In this document: in pieces, positions 14,899 through 23,526 of the stretch
Position numbering within the stretch: position 1 is the stretch's first letter
Layout: each line of letters starts with the position of its first letter
From: Planctomycetota bacterium
GTDB lineage: Bacteria > Planctomycetota > UBA1135 > GCA-002686595
DNA length: 43,319 bases
Direction of reading: 5' to 3'
NCBI GenBank assembly: GCA_029259655.1
Contig: JAJDET010000084.1
Span: forward strand, 1 to 43,319
The notes under the pieces: model-generated
Database searches by the model: none
What the model was told of the DNA's origin: nothing
What the model saw: the letters and a program-made list of their open reading frames with translations, nothing else
Translations under genes and position numbers: made by a program

Positions 14899-15882
14899 TC
14901 AACAGAGGTCGGTGTCTGCGAGTGTGTAGTACCAGTTGTGGTAGAGCCACCGAACACCGTGTGACCGGGAGCGGCTCCGAACGGCGAGAGACCAGGGCGT
15001 CTTGAACGCGCGGAACCCGGCCGCCTGCAGGGAGCGCCAATCCTCCGAGGTGTCGGGCAGGACAGCGGTCACTCGGCTCGCGCCCTGCTCGCCCGCGCAC
15101 GCGGCCAGCCATGCGAGGAGAGACGACCTCGTCCCCTCGTCCTCGGGGCGGACGAGCCAATCGCAGACGAGCAGCTCGGAGTCGTCACCACCATCGAACG
15201 CTCCGCAGCGGAGCACCGCGTACCCGACCAGCCTGCCGCCCGCACGCGCCAGAGCGATGCGATATCGACGCCCTGGACGGTGCACGAAGCGCCACTCCAG
15301 GAGGGCCGAGTCGCGCAACGCAATGGCGCCGCACCGTCGAGCCGCCCTGCGCGCGACCTCCTCGACGGCATCCGGAAAGGTGCGGACCTCTTCCACGTCG
15401 ACGCCGGGCGCCGCTCCGGGCCGCAACCGCTCGATCTCGACGGACAGGGACAGCTGGCCGCGAACGAGCTCGCGGTCCCCGAAGGCGGCGACGCTCCTCC
15501 AGGTCTCGGAGTCGAGCATGCTCCACGTCACCGGACACTCGTTTCGGTCGCCGTCGTCGAGCAAGTCCGATGTGATCCCGCCGGAGAACCGCGCGTCGAC
15601 CAGGAGCTCGTCGGATCGCTCGAACAGGAGCTCGCGACCCTCGAGGAGCATGCGCTGCAGCGAACATGCTGCGACGCCGACGAGGCTCCCGTCGGGCCCC
15701 GTGATCAACCGCAGGCGAGCTCCCGCGGGATTCCGGAGGCGCCAGCGCCAGACCGAACGGTCGATGTCACGGCCGAGGCGTGTCGCGACTCCCGCGATCG
15801 CATCGAGCGCCGCCTCCTCCTCTCCCGGGCGGCAGTCCCGAATCGCGACCGAGCTCGGGTCGCCGGAGGGCGAGCGCCGCAC
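14899..15882 (-). CDS. GNAT-like N-acyltransferase, tandem paralogue 1
   Basis: 327 aa from GTG 15882; a TGA lies in frame just upstream, so no earlier start exists. AIRDCRPGEEEAALDAI opens the first GNAT half, SVWRWRLRNPAGARLRLI matches the equivalent block of the downstream gene, and LEWRFVHRPGRRYRIALAR / CDWLVRPEDEGTRSSLLAWL opens the second half. The two genes form a divergent tandem duplication with low overall identity but the same order of motifs. The gap upstream (15883-16063, 181 bp) holds no gene I can support. Confidence 0.68.
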   Translation of the reverse strand: MRRSPSGDPSSVAIRDCRPGEEEAALDAIAGVATRLGRDIDRSVWRWRLRNPAGARLRLITGPDGSLVGVAACSLQRMLLEGRELLFERSDELLVDARFSGGITSDLLDDGDRNECPVTWSMLDSETWRSVAAFGDRELVRGQLSLSVEIERLRPGAAPGVDVEEVRTFPDAVEEVARRAARRCGAIALRDSALLEWRFVHRPGRRYRIALARAGGRLVGYAVLRCGAFDGGDDSELLVCDWLVRPEDEGTRSSLLAWLAACAGEQGASRVTAVLPDTSEDWRSLQAAGFRAFKTPWSLAVRSRSRSHGVRWLYHNWYYTLADTDLC

Positions 15883-16063
15883 GCTACGTCACCACGACCT
15901 CTCGCGCATCGACGGGCACGACGAGCACAGTCTTCCACACGAACGCGAGCAGCCGGGCTCGTGTCGTCTCGAGATCGCCACTCGCTCGCTGGGTCTCCGG
16001 CAGCTCACTCCCTCCCTGGAGCAGAGTAACCCGAGCGCCGACAGCGCGCGACGTCGAGGGGTA

Positions 16064-17617
16064 CTAAGGCTCCAGCTCGAGGACCTGCCAGATCGAGATC
16101 GACTTGCGCGCTCCGTGATCCCCCGCACGGCCGTTCCAGATCGCGAGCGCCACGCTCAGCCGTGCGCCGGGAACGATGGCGACCTCGCCCTCGGCCGTCG
16201 GGTCGCAAGAGCGCGTGAAGACGACGGCCCACTGGCCGTCGGACCAGCTCGGCCGGGCGTCGACGGCACCTCCCTGGGGCTCCGTCTCTCCGACGCCGCT
16301 CGCACGAAGCGACTCCACGGTCTCGGAGACCTCGGGGACGGACAGGCTCGGTCGATAGACGGGAACGTCCGTCCGGACCCGACCGCGGAACGTCTCCGCG
16401 CGCGCGTGTGGAACGCTGTCCAGGAGGTCCAGTGCCCCGGCGACCTCGGACAGCCGCAGCGCCTTCCAGTGCCAGATGCTGGTCCGGTGCGTCGCGGATC
16501 CCATCCCGAAGAGCCGCGGATTCTCGTCCACCGTGAGCTGCAGCGCGCAGGCGTCGGGATCCCCGAGGTCCGAGTAGATCCGCAGGTCCCCGCTCTCGTC
16601 GGCCCACCGCACCCGCACCGCGACGAGCTCCCCGTCGTGTCGCGCGGAGACGTAGGCGCGAGTGATGCCGTTGCCGAGCCGCGAGTGATACAGGGGTGCG
16701 AGCACGACGGGCGTCTCGAACGCACCCCAGCTCGGGTCGCCCGGAGACTCCGGGACCGCGTCGACGCGCGCGGCAAGGATCCGCTCCTGGCGGTGCACGA
16801 GGTTCGTCTCCACGTCGGCCGGGATCTCGTGCCGGAGGTAGGCGACGAGCGCGCGAAGCTCCCCTTCGTCCAGAGAGGTCCCCGCCATCGCCGTTCCGGG
16901 CAGCCCGGCCTGGATTCGCCAGCCGAGCGCGTCTGCGCCGCGCCCGCCTTTCAGGTACCCCGCAGTGAAGTCACGAGGCCAGTTGAGACTGCCGTCCTCG
17001 TCGAACGCGGGCTCGCGGCGGCCGGCTCCGTCCACACCGTGGCAAGAGGCACATCGAGAGCGGTAGAGCGCGCTTCCCTGCTCGACCAGCTCGCGCGTGA
17101 GCTCGAAGGCTCCGACACGCGGCAACACGGGCCCGGGCACGAGCCGTGCGCTCGCCTCTGCCACGGCCTCCTCCGCCGTCTGTCCCTCGGCGAAGAGTGC
17201 ATCCGCCACCCCCTCCGTCGCGAGGCGCCGGACGAACCCGACCAGCGAGCGGACGTCGTCCTCCCCCATCCAGTGCCAGGCCGGCATCGCCGAGCCCGGA
17301 ACGCCGCGCCGGATCGTACGCTCGATGTCGTCGTCCGTGGGTACGCCGTTGGCGGTGCTGACCAGGCGGAATCGCGCCTGCGTGAAGTCCCGAGCCTCGG
17401 GGAAGAGGAAGGGCGACGCGGGCCCGTCACCGGCTCCGCGCTTGCCGTGGCAAACCGCACAGTGAGCGTCGTAGAGCCGAGCGCCACGGACGAGCCGATC
17501 CTCGCGCACGGCCTCGCCACCTCCGGACGGCGGAGCGCCATGCTCGGTGTTCGCGACAGCGGACTCGCAGGAGAACGGAAGGAAGAGGCCCAGCAGGAGG
17601 AATCGGGTGCGCATCAT
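16064..17617 (-). CDS. dihaem cytochrome c fused to an ethylbenzene-dehydrogenase-type haem-binding domain
   Basis: 517 aa from ATG 17617 (second ATG directly after), with AGGA about 8 nt upstream. The N-terminus (MMRTRFLLLGLFLPFSC) is a signal sequence ending in a possible but non-ideal lipobox Cys17. Two class I cytochrome c domains follow: CAVCH 53-57 with Met111 in GSAMPAW, and CASCH 189-193 with Met244 in GTAMAG. From ~285 the sequence matches the EB_dh (DMSO-reductase gamma-type) b-haem domain: APLYHSRLGNG, FGMGSATHRTSIWHWKA, and the C-terminal AIWNG..KSISIWQVLEL. Such subunits pass electrons between a molybdoenzyme and the respiratory chain, but no molybdoenzyme lies in the window. It is periplasmic or membrane-attached. 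Confidence 0.85.
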   Translation of the reverse strand: MMRTRFLLLGLFLPFSCESAVANTEHGAPPSGGGEAVREDRLVRGARLYDAHCAVCHGKRGAGDGPASPFLFPEARDFTQARFRLVSTANGVPTDDDIERTIRRGVPGSAMPAWHWMGEDDVRSLVGFVRRLATEGVADALFAEGQTAEEAVAEASARLVPGPVLPRVGAFELTRELVEQGSALYRSRCASCHGVDGAGRREPAFDEDGSLNWPRDFTAGYLKGGRGADALGWRIQAGLPGTAMAGTSLDEGELRALVAYLRHEIPADVETNLVHRQERILAARVDAVPESPGDPSWGAFETPVVLAPLYHSRLGNGITRAYVSARHDGELVAVRVRWADESGDLRIYSDLGDPDACALQLTVDENPRLFGMGSATHRTSIWHWKALRLSEVAGALDLLDSVPHARAETFRGRVRTDVPVYRPSLSVPEVSETVESLRASGVGETEPQGGAVDARPSWSDGQWAVVFTRSCDPTAEGEVAIVPGARLSVALAIWNGRAGDHGARKSISIWQVLELEP

Positions 17618-17829
17618 CGCCGCATCCTGTTCCTGCCGGGCGCGCAGAACCGTACGCCCACCGGCGTAGTTTCGCGGGAATTGCGGATCGAGCCCCCCGC
17701 CACCGTGCAGCATCCTTGGAGGCCTCGGAACACCGACACGGTCGAGGGCAGAGGCCGGTCGAGTACCCTCTCCCGCATCCCCCGCTCCCGAGGCGGGGCT
17801 CATCATTTCCCGGAGGAGCGGACACAGCC

Positions 17830-18480
17830 ATGGCCTCACTCGTACTGCACGAGCTCACGGGCTCGCCGAACAACGTCAAGGTCCGCATCGGGCTCGGATA
17901 CAAGCGGCTCGCCTACGAGCGCAAGCCGGTGACTCTCGAGGGGTTTCCCGGCAACCGCACGGAGCTCGTGCGCATCTCCCGGCAGCCGCGGGCACCGGTC
18001 CTGGTCCACGGCGAGACGGTGGTCTTCGAATCCGGCGGGATCCTGCGTTACCTCGACGCGAACTTTCCCGACTCGCCGACGCTGTTCTCGACGGACTACG
18101 CGGCGATGGGAGAGATCGAGCAGTGGGAGCTCTGGGCCAGGACCGAGCTCGGCAAACCGATCGGGATGATCTTCGGAGAGGCCATGGCACCGGAGCCCGA
18201 CGCGAGCGTGGGAGCGCAAGCCAGCGGCCTGATCAACGACGTCACGGGGAAGATCGAGGAGCGCCTCGGAGAGAGCGCGTTCTTGATGGGAGACACTCCC
18301 ACCGGCGCGGACCTGGCCTGCGCGCCCGGCATCCACCTCTCGATGCTCTCCGAGGCCGCGGCGGCGGCACATCCGATCGCAGCCGTATTTCGCCGGCTCC
18401 TGCACCTCGGCGACGGTCGCGATCGGACGCGCGCCTGGGTGAAGAAGCTGATGGCCTGGGACGAGGCCTACGAAGGCTGA
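17830..18480 (+). CDS. glutathione S-transferase family protein
   Basis: 216 aa. The thioredoxin-like N-domain begins LHELTGSPNNVKVRIGL, with Ser12 as the likely catalytic position, and contains the cis-Pro strand RAPVLVHG and the gamma-glutamyl-binding ESGGILRYL. The helical C-domain contains FLMGDTPTGADLACAP, the conserved GST N-capping region. SD GGAGGAG (17812-17818) precedes ATG 17830. It may conjugate glutathione or another thiol. It starts a cluster of four plus-strand genes and lies 4 bp before the VOC-cupin gene, so the two are probably co-transcribed. The 212-bp gap to the divergent cytochrome gene should hold both promoters. Confidence 0.85.
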   Translation: MASLVLHELTGSPNNVKVRIGLGYKRLAYERKPVTLEGFPGNRTELVRISRQPRAPVLVHGETVVFESGGILRYLDANFPDSPTLFSTDYAAMGEIEQWELWARTELGKPIGMIFGEAMAPEPDASVGAQASGLINDVTGKIEERLGESAFLMGDTPTGADLACAPGIHLSMLSEAAAAAHPIAAVFRRLLHLGDGRDRTRAWVKKLMAWDEAYEG

Positions 18481-18484
18481 GTCG

Positions 18485-19492
18485 TTGGACTCTCCGACCC
18501 GCGACTCCGCAGTCGTGATCCCGTGCGTCGAGCTCCAGCCGACGCTGGACTTCTTCGTCGAGCTGGGCTTTCGCCTCGAGCGCATCTCTCCCGCGGACGA
18601 CCCGCGCACGGCGTTGATCTCGGGGCACGGTCTGCACGTACTCTTGAGGCGCGGCGACGGTGAACCGTCGGGTCCGCTGGTCGCGCTCGCCGAGGAGGCG
18701 ACCGGGCCGATCGTTCCTCCCGCTCGGCACGAGCTCGTGGTCAGCCGCGCCGCGGACGACGCGGCCTGGGTCACGGGGCGGGCCGGCATGCACTACCGCG
18801 ACCTGATTCCCGGGCGGCTCGGTGGACGTTTCATCGCGTCGCACATCCGGATCCCCGAGGGCGGCCCCGTCGCCGATCACGTTCACTTCCACGCCATCCG
18901 CTTCCAGTCGATCTTCTGCGTGAAGGGCTGGGTGCGCGTCGTGTACGAGGACCAGGGACCGCCGTTCGTGCTCGAGGCGGGCGACTGCGTGCTCCAGCCG
19001 CCGCGCATCCGCCACCGCGTGCTGGAGAGCTCCGCCGGCCTGGAAGTGATCGAGCTCGCGTGCCCCGCCGCCCACGACACCCACATCGATCACGAGCTCG
19101 AGCTGCCGAGCGGGGCTACGCGACCCGACCGCGACTTCGGGGGGCAGCGATTCGTGCGCCACCAGGCGAGCGGCGCGACCTGGGCGCCGTCGCCGCTCGG
19201 GGGCTTCGAACAGCGGGACACGGGGATCGCGGACGCGACCGGAGGACTTGCCGGCGCGCGAGTCCTTCGCGTTTCGAGGATGAGCCCCCCGTCGGTCGAG
19301 CTCTTGCACGACGGCGAGCTCCGTTTCCTCTACGTGCTCGCCGGCGGCCTGGAGATCGAGGGGGCGACGCCGGAGCCGCTGTGCCTCGTGACCGGCGACA
19401 GCGTGGTTCTCCCGCCCGGGGTCGAGTGCGCGCTCAGCGGCCGCACGTCGGACCTCGAGCTCCTCGAGGTACACCTTCCGGGCGGGGCGTGA
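18485..19492 (+). CDS. VOC-cupin hybrid protein
   Basis: 335 aa from TTG 18485, 4 bp after the GST stop; GTG at codon 11 is an alternative start. Residues ~10-56 look like half of a glyoxalase/VOC module (PCVELQPTLDFFVELGFRLE). Residues ~115-200 form a cupin with HVHFH (H132, H134, H136) and a later H177. Residues ~255-333 form a second, degenerate cupin without the His cluster (RFLYVLAGGLEIEG, GDSVVLPPGVEC). The metal-binding first cupin suggests a dioxygenase, isomerase or epimerase, perhaps acting on a product of the neighbouring GST. No close named family was recognised. Confidence 0.7.
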   Translation: MDSPTRDSAVVIPCVELQPTLDFFVELGFRLERISPADDPRTALISGHGLHVLLRRGDGEPSGPLVALAEEATGPIVPPARHELVVSRAADDAAWVTGRAGMHYRDLIPGRLGGRFIASHIRIPEGGPVADHVHFHAIRFQSIFCVKGWVRVVYEDQGPPFVLEAGDCVLQPPRIRHRVLESSAGLEVIELACPAAHDTHIDHELELPSGATRPDRDFGGQRFVRHQASGATWAPSPLGGFEQRDTGIADATGGLAGARVLRVSRMSPPSVELLHDGELRFLYVLAGGLEIEGATPEPLCLVTGDSVVLPPGVECALSGRTSDLELLEVHLPGGA

Positions 19493-19540
19493 GCCGAGCG
19501 GGAACGCTACGCTGGTCGTAAGTCGCCCAGCGACCGGAAC

Positions 19541-20806
19541 ATGGACTCCGCTCACGCCGGCTCGGTGTTCATCCACGCCTTCGAGGAGATCACCCGCAAT
19601 CCGGACATGTGCTTCATGGCGCGACTGCGCGAGCCCGTGGCCCGCGACCGCGTCGTCGAGACCTACGAGCGGCAGGTCCGCGCCCGCGAGACGCTGCGCA
19701 TGCAGTGGACCTCGGACCGGGCGGCCAAGCGCTACGGGTGGCGGCCCCTCGAGGGAGACTCCCTGGAGGAACGCCTCGCCGCCGAGCGAGCGGACGCCGG
19801 CCCGGAGCGCACCGACCCGATCGCCGAGTACGTCCCGATCGGCACGAGGCTCCACTATCGCGTCGTGGTCCTCGACGACCGGACGCTCCTCTTCCGGATC
19901 AGCCACGCGCTCTGCAACGGCCTGGGCGGGCTCTTCTGGATCGAGGACTGGCTCGGTTTCCTGGGCTCGACGGCCGACGGGGTTCCCGAGCTACCGGACG
20001 GGACACACGAGAACCGCCGCCGGGGTTGGCCCCAGGCCGTGCGGGGTGTCGGATCGGTCGTGTCCTACGCCCTCGGCTTCCTGCGCGCGGCCGGCCGGCG
20101 AGCCGTCGAGCAGACGGTCGACCTCACGCACGGCCGTCACGCCGACGTCCACGCCGGCGGCTACGGGAGGTGGAGTCACGTGCTCACGAGCTCCGAGACG
20201 TCGGCGCTCGTCGCCGCGAGCCGGGAGCGGGGTCTCTCCGTGACCGCGCTCCTCGCGACCTTCGTCGCGCGCGCGCTCTTCGAGGCGGCGCCCGACAAGC
20301 GTCGCGTGGGCATGCTCGTCCCGGCGGACCTGAACGCCTACATGCCCGGCCGCGAGCTCTCGGATCCGGGCAATCCGACGGGGGGCCTCGTCCTGCAGTT
20401 CTTCCGCGAGAGGGACCTGGAGGCCCAGGCCGTGGAGGGGCTCGCCCATGCCCATCGCGGTGTTCCCTACTGGGCGGCACGGATGATGGACGTCTTCGCG
20501 CGCGACGAGCTCGGGCTCGCAGAGAGCATCCGGAAAGGCGCGCGCAAGCCCGCATCGAAGCGCGGCCTGTTCGACAGCTACAGCGCGAGCCTCACGAACT
20601 TCGGGGTCCACCCGCAGTTCCGGCGCCAGCAAGAGGCCTTCGAGGACATCACGGGCTACGGCTTCTCCCAGACCCTGATGTTCGCGGTGTGCAACGTCGG
20701 GGGAGCGATGACGCTCGGTCTGACCTTCCCCCGCGACCTCTTCGAAGAGGAGGAGGTGGTGGTCACCGTCGCTCAGCGCGTCGCCGAGCAGGCGACGAAC
20801 ATCTGA
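19541..20806 (+). CDS. condensation/acyltransferase-fold protein (WS/DGAT, PapA or C-domain superfamily)
   Basis: 421 aa. The CoA-dependent acyltransferase fold is indicated by the active-site motif at 121-127, SHALCNG, which corresponds to HHxxxDG with the catalytic second His kept, the first His replaced by Ser and the Asp by Asn. A typical latch region GLSVTALLATFVARALFEA follows at ~230 and a DFG-like region near the end (FAVCNVGGAMTLGLTF). It probably esterifies or amidates a small acceptor with an acyl-CoA or acyl-carrier donor. It is not next to the NRPS operon at the right end. TACGCT at 19508-19513 is a possible -10 box. It is convergent with the VOC gene. Confidence 0.7.
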   Translation: MDSAHAGSVFIHAFEEITRNPDMCFMARLREPVARDRVVETYERQVRARETLRMQWTSDRAAKRYGWRPLEGDSLEERLAAERADAGPERTDPIAEYVPIGTRLHYRVVVLDDRTLLFRISHALCNGLGGLFWIEDWLGFLGSTADGVPELPDGTHENRRRGWPQAVRGVGSVVSYALGFLRAAGRRAVEQTVDLTHGRHADVHAGGYGRWSHVLTSSETSALVAASRERGLSVTALLATFVARALFEAAPDKRRVGMLVPADLNAYMPGRELSDPGNPTGGLVLQFFRERDLEAQAVEGLAHAHRGVPYWAARMMDVFARDELGLAESIRKGARKPASKRGLFDSYSASLTNFGVHPQFRRQQEAFEDITGYGFSQTLMFAVCNVGGAMTLGLTFPRDLFEEEEVVVTVAQRVAEQATNI

Positions 20807-20814
20807 AGGGTCAG
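20803..20814. terminator. small palindrome overlapping two convergent stop codons
   Basis: CTGA-AGGG-TCAG includes both facing TGA codons. It is only one base pair longer than two opposed TGAs give automatically, so it is weak on its own; it is listed because similar stems occur at 2122-2134 and 27320-27338. Confidence 0.2.
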
Positions 20815-21305
20815 CCCCCGACCGCCTCGAGCGCCGCGATCACGTCCGGCGGCGCCTGCACGAGCTCGACCAGCACTCCCTGCGCTCCGATCGGCGCCTC
20901 GTCGTTGCCCTTGGGGTGCACGAAGCAGACGTCGTGACCCGCGGCGCCGCGCTGGATGCCCCCGGGTGTGAAGCGCACGCCGGCCGACTCCAGCCAGCGC
21001 ACGGCGGCACCGAGGTCGTCGATCCACAAGCCGACGTGGTTGAGCGCGGGAGAGTGCACGCGCGGGCTGCGCTCGGGGTCGATCGGCTGCATCAGGTCGA
21101 TCTCGACCGCGTGCGGCCCGGCGCCGAGGACGAGGATGTCCTCGTCGACGTTCTGCGCCTCGTCGCGGTAGGAGCCGCGGACTTCCAGGCCGAGCGTCTC
21201 CACCCAGAAGCGACGCAGGTCGGACTTCTCGAGCGCACCGACGGCGATCTGCTGGATACCGAGCACGCGGAAGGGCCGCTCGTCCGGTTTCGATCCTTCG
21301 CTCAT
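20811..21305 (-). CDS. VOC-family (glyoxalase/epimerase-like) metalloprotein
   Basis: 164 aa from ATG 21305. Two beta-alpha-beta-beta-beta halves are visible: [26 protein letters not shown] and [23 protein letters not shown]. Predicted metal ligands are Q19, E69, H90 and E148, close to the His/Gln/His/Glu set of methylmalonyl-CoA epimerase and glyoxalase I. The first ligand position is Gln instead of His. Substrate is unknown. It is convergent with the acyltransferase and divergent from the ion-channel gene, with TATGCT 8 nt before the start. Confidence 0.8.
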   Translation of the reverse strand: MSEGSKPDERPFRVLGIQQIAVGALEKSDLRRFWVETLGLEVRGSYRDEAQNVDEDILVLGAGPHAVEIDLMQPIDPERSPRVHSPALNHVGLWIDDLGAAVRWLESAGVRFTPGGIQRGAAGHDVCFVHPKGNDEAPIGAQGVLVELVQAPPDVIAALEAVGG

Positions 21306-21313
21306 CAGCGCGG

Positions 21314-21319
21314 AGCATA
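21314..21319 (-). promoter_or_regulatory. -10 box (TATGCT) for the VOC gene
   Basis: TATGCT on the minus strand ends 8 nt before ATG 21305, so the transcript would begin at or within a base or two of the start codon. No SD is present. It is one of several such near-leaderless arrangements in the window. Confidence 0.45.
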
Positions 21320-21369
21320 ACCCGAGCTCGGGCGTGAGACCCACCTGGGAACTCAGCTCCCTCCGTTGC

Positions 21370-21375
21370 TAGGCT
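21370..21375 (+). promoter_or_regulatory. -10 box (TAGGCT) for the ion-channel gene
   Basis: TAGGCT ends 6 nt before ATG 21382, again implying a leaderless mRNA. No SD is present between them. Confidence 0.4.
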
Positions 21376-21381
21376 CTTCCC

Positions 21382-21879
21382 ATGACGCTGCCCGAGGCGA
21401 TGCTCGAAACGACGCGACGTGGTTTCGACGTCTCCGGACCGCAGCTACTGGTCGGAGGGATCTCCGCGCTGCTCGCGCTGATCTGCGTCCTCGTCCACTA
21501 CGAGGTGATGAGCTGGTCCTCGCACCTCTTGCCGCGGCTCGGGCTCGCGCGGCGTGCACGCATCGTCGCGGTCATCCTCGCCATGCTCACGGCGCACGTG
21601 ATCGAGGTCTGGATCTACGGGCTCACCTACTGGCTCCTCGAGGGCTGGCCGAGCCTGGGCCGGATCGAGGGGAGCTTCGACGAGGGCGCCCTCGACTTCA
21701 TCTACTTCTCGGTCACGAGCTACACGACGCTCGGCCTGGGCGACATGATCCCGACCGGCGCGATCCGGATCCTGTGCGGGTCGGAGGTGCTCGTGGGCTT
21801 CACCCTGATCACCTGGTCGGCGTCGCTCGCGTTCCTCGAGATGCAGCGCGACTGGTACGAGTTCCGGCGCTTGCGCTAG
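21382..21879 (+). CDS. two-pore-domain-type (Ion_trans_2) potassium channel-like protein
   Basis: 165 aa. Three hydrophobic segments (~20-42, 60-85, 127-152) surround a pore loop carrying the K+ selectivity-filter sequence TTLGLGD at 115-121. This is the minimal inner-helix/outer-helix pore module with one extra N-terminal segment and no cytoplasmic gating domain (no RCK, no cyclic-nucleotide site). It likely assembles as a tetramer in the inner membrane. Filter sequence LGLGD differs from canonical VGYGD but matches the variation seen in bacterial Ion_trans_2 proteins. It ends 11 bp before the convergent zinc-ribbon gene. Confidence 0.82.
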   Translation: MTLPEAMLETTRRGFDVSGPQLLVGGISALLALICVLVHYEVMSWSSHLLPRLGLARRARIVAVILAMLTAHVIEVWIYGLTYWLLEGWPSLGRIEGSFDEGALDFIYFSVTSYTTLGLGDMIPTGAIRILCGSEVLVGFTLITWSASLAFLEMQRDWYEFRRLR

Positions 21880-21889
21880 GCAGCGTCGG

Positions 21890-23248
21890 TCACGGGCTGG
21901 GGAAGTGGAGGGTGTGCAAGCTCCACTTCCCGTCGCCCCGGAAGAGCCACCCCGTGCTCACGTCGCCGCTCTCCACGGTGAGGGTCGCCTCCACCTCGTC
22001 TTCCATCACCTCCCCCACCTCGCTCGCGAGGATCGTCGGGAACGTGCCCCAGTCGCGGCGATCGGCGAGGCCCTGGATGGACTTTCGCATGCGCTCGCGA
22101 TGCGCGGCCGGATAGAGCGCCGCGATGGCCCCCGGGTCGGAGCTGCGCCAGGCCTCGAGGAAGCGCTCGAAGACGGGCTCGAAGGGCGGGATCGGCAGCT
22201 CGACGCGAGTGAGTGACCAGGTCTGACCGCGGAGCGACCAGCGCGTCGAGAGCGCGACGCCGCCGAGGTCGTAGTCGATCCAGGCACGACTCTCCTCGCG
22301 GCGCGTGTCTCCGCCGATCAGCTTCGGCGGGGAGCTCCCCCACCCGTGCCCCTCGATCACACCCGCGAGGCGCTCCGCTTCGCGCTCCCGGACCTCCACC
22401 GGCAGGAGGCGACCGACGGCTGCGATGCCCTCGTCGTTCCAGGTGACCTCGAACGCGGAGACCGCATCGGACAGGAGCTGCGGGCGCAGGTGGGCGAGGA
22501 CGAGGTGCGCTCCGAGCGCGGACGCCAGCGCGATCGCCCCGCCGGCCGCGATCGACACCTTCCACGCGCGCCGCGATGCCCTCTGCATCGCGCGCATCAG
22601 GCGCTGGTGTCGCTCCTTGGCCGAGCGCCCCTCGAGCGAGCGCTTCGTGCTCCGACTCGCGTGGTGCGTGATGTAGAGGTCGGTGTGCTCGGCGATCAGC
22701 CTGCGGAGCTCGAGCGAGGGGCCGAAGGAGATCCAGAAGAGGAGAGCCCACGTCCCGCTCCAGAGTGCCGCGAGACCCAGGGGATTCGGGCCCACGAGGT
22801 GCGCCACGGCGACGACCGTGGCGAGCGATGCAATCACGACGGTCCAGACGAACGGGCGGAAGAGGACCTGGATCGCGCCCATGAGCATGGTCACGGTGAG
22901 GACAGAGGTGAGCGCCACGACCAGGACTCCGGCCCCCCGGGGCACGTCGGTGCGCGCGAGCGCCAGTACGGCGACCAGCGTCACGCCGGCGTAGCCCAGC
23001 GCTCCCAGCCGGTAGAGCCACGTGATGACGCCGATCTTCTTGTAGCCGCGCCGCAGCTCCCGGGTCGCCCGTCGCCGCGCATCGACGACGTCCTCGCTCA
23101 TCACGTGGAGGGGTGGAGCCCCGAGGGGGAGGCCGCACTCGATGCAGAAGTGCGAACCGTGCCGGTTGACCACGTGACACTTCGGGCACGTGACGGCCCC
23201 TTCGAGGTGGTGAACAGTCCCGTCGGAGAGCTGGGTACGCTTGGTCAT
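21890..23248 (-). CDS. zinc-ribbon multi-pass membrane protein
   Basis: 452 aa from ATG 23248. A cytoplasmic zinc ribbon (C21-P-K-C24, C35-I-E-C38) is followed by about four membrane segments between ~80 and 195, a charged cytoplasmic loop, a fifth segment near 245-268, and an extracytoplasmic C-domain of ~180 residues. The C-domain has two similar halves (ISAFEVTWNDEG.., FLEAWRSSDPGAIAALYP) like NTF2/SnoaL-type repeats. No enzymatic motif is seen. The in-frame extension upstream to 23827 overlaps the divergent AstE-like gene and is rejected. Function unknown; zinc-ribbon membrane proteins of this kind are often involved in envelope sensing or assembly. Confidence 0.75.
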   Translation of the reverse strand: MTKRTQLSDGTVHHLEGAVTCPKCHVVNRHGSHFCIECGLPLGAPPLHVMSEDVVDARRRATRELRRGYKKIGVITWLYRLGALGYAGVTLVAVLALARTDVPRGAGVLVVALTSVLTVTMLMGAIQVLFRPFVWTVVIASLATVVAVAHLVGPNPLGLAALWSGTWALLFWISFGPSLELRRLIAEHTDLYITHHASRSTKRSLEGRSAKERHQRLMRAMQRASRRAWKVSIAAGGAIALASALGAHLVLAHLRPQLLSDAVSAFEVTWNDEGIAAVGRLLPVEVREREAERLAGVIEGHGWGSSPPKLIGGDTRREESRAWIDYDLGGVALSTRWSLRGQTWSLTRVELPIPPFEPVFERFLEAWRSSDPGAIAALYPAAHRERMRKSIQGLADRRDWGTFPTILASEVGEVMEDEVEATLTVESGDVSTGWLFRGDGKWSLHTLHFPSP

Positions 23249-23511
23249 CGCTTCGAGCACTGGAGGACCTTCGAACGAGTCCTCGCCAAAGTACGGAGAC
23301 CAGGCTCGTCGTCGCATGGGCGCTTGTGCGTAGGCAGGCGCTGCGAACATCGGGGAGCAAGTTCTGCGCAGCAATTCGGCGCCGCCTGGGACCGAGCGGA
23401 TCCGCTGAGACCGGCGTCGGACGCGCGCACTCGTGAGTACGGTCGCTGCTCGCCGTGGGTAGTCCGCGCCTTCTTGCAAGCTCGCCGCAGGGACTCGCGC
23501 TCTTCTCGCGA

Positions 23512-23517
23512 TATATT
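23512..23517 (+). promoter_or_regulatory. -10 box (TATATT) for the AstE-like gene
   Basis: TATATT is the most A/T-rich hexamer in the 278-bp divergent gap (23249-23526) and ends 9 nt before ATG 23527. It supports that start over the upstream ATG at 23455, whose reading would place this promoter inside the gene. No -35 at normal spacing. Confidence 0.5.
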
Positions 23518-23526
23518 CTGGTAGCG

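Noticed and set aside
15883..16063. Small minus-strand open frame between the GNAT and cytochrome genes
   Set aside because: Ser/Arg-rich, no SD and overlaps the end of the cytochrome gene; treated as intergenic.
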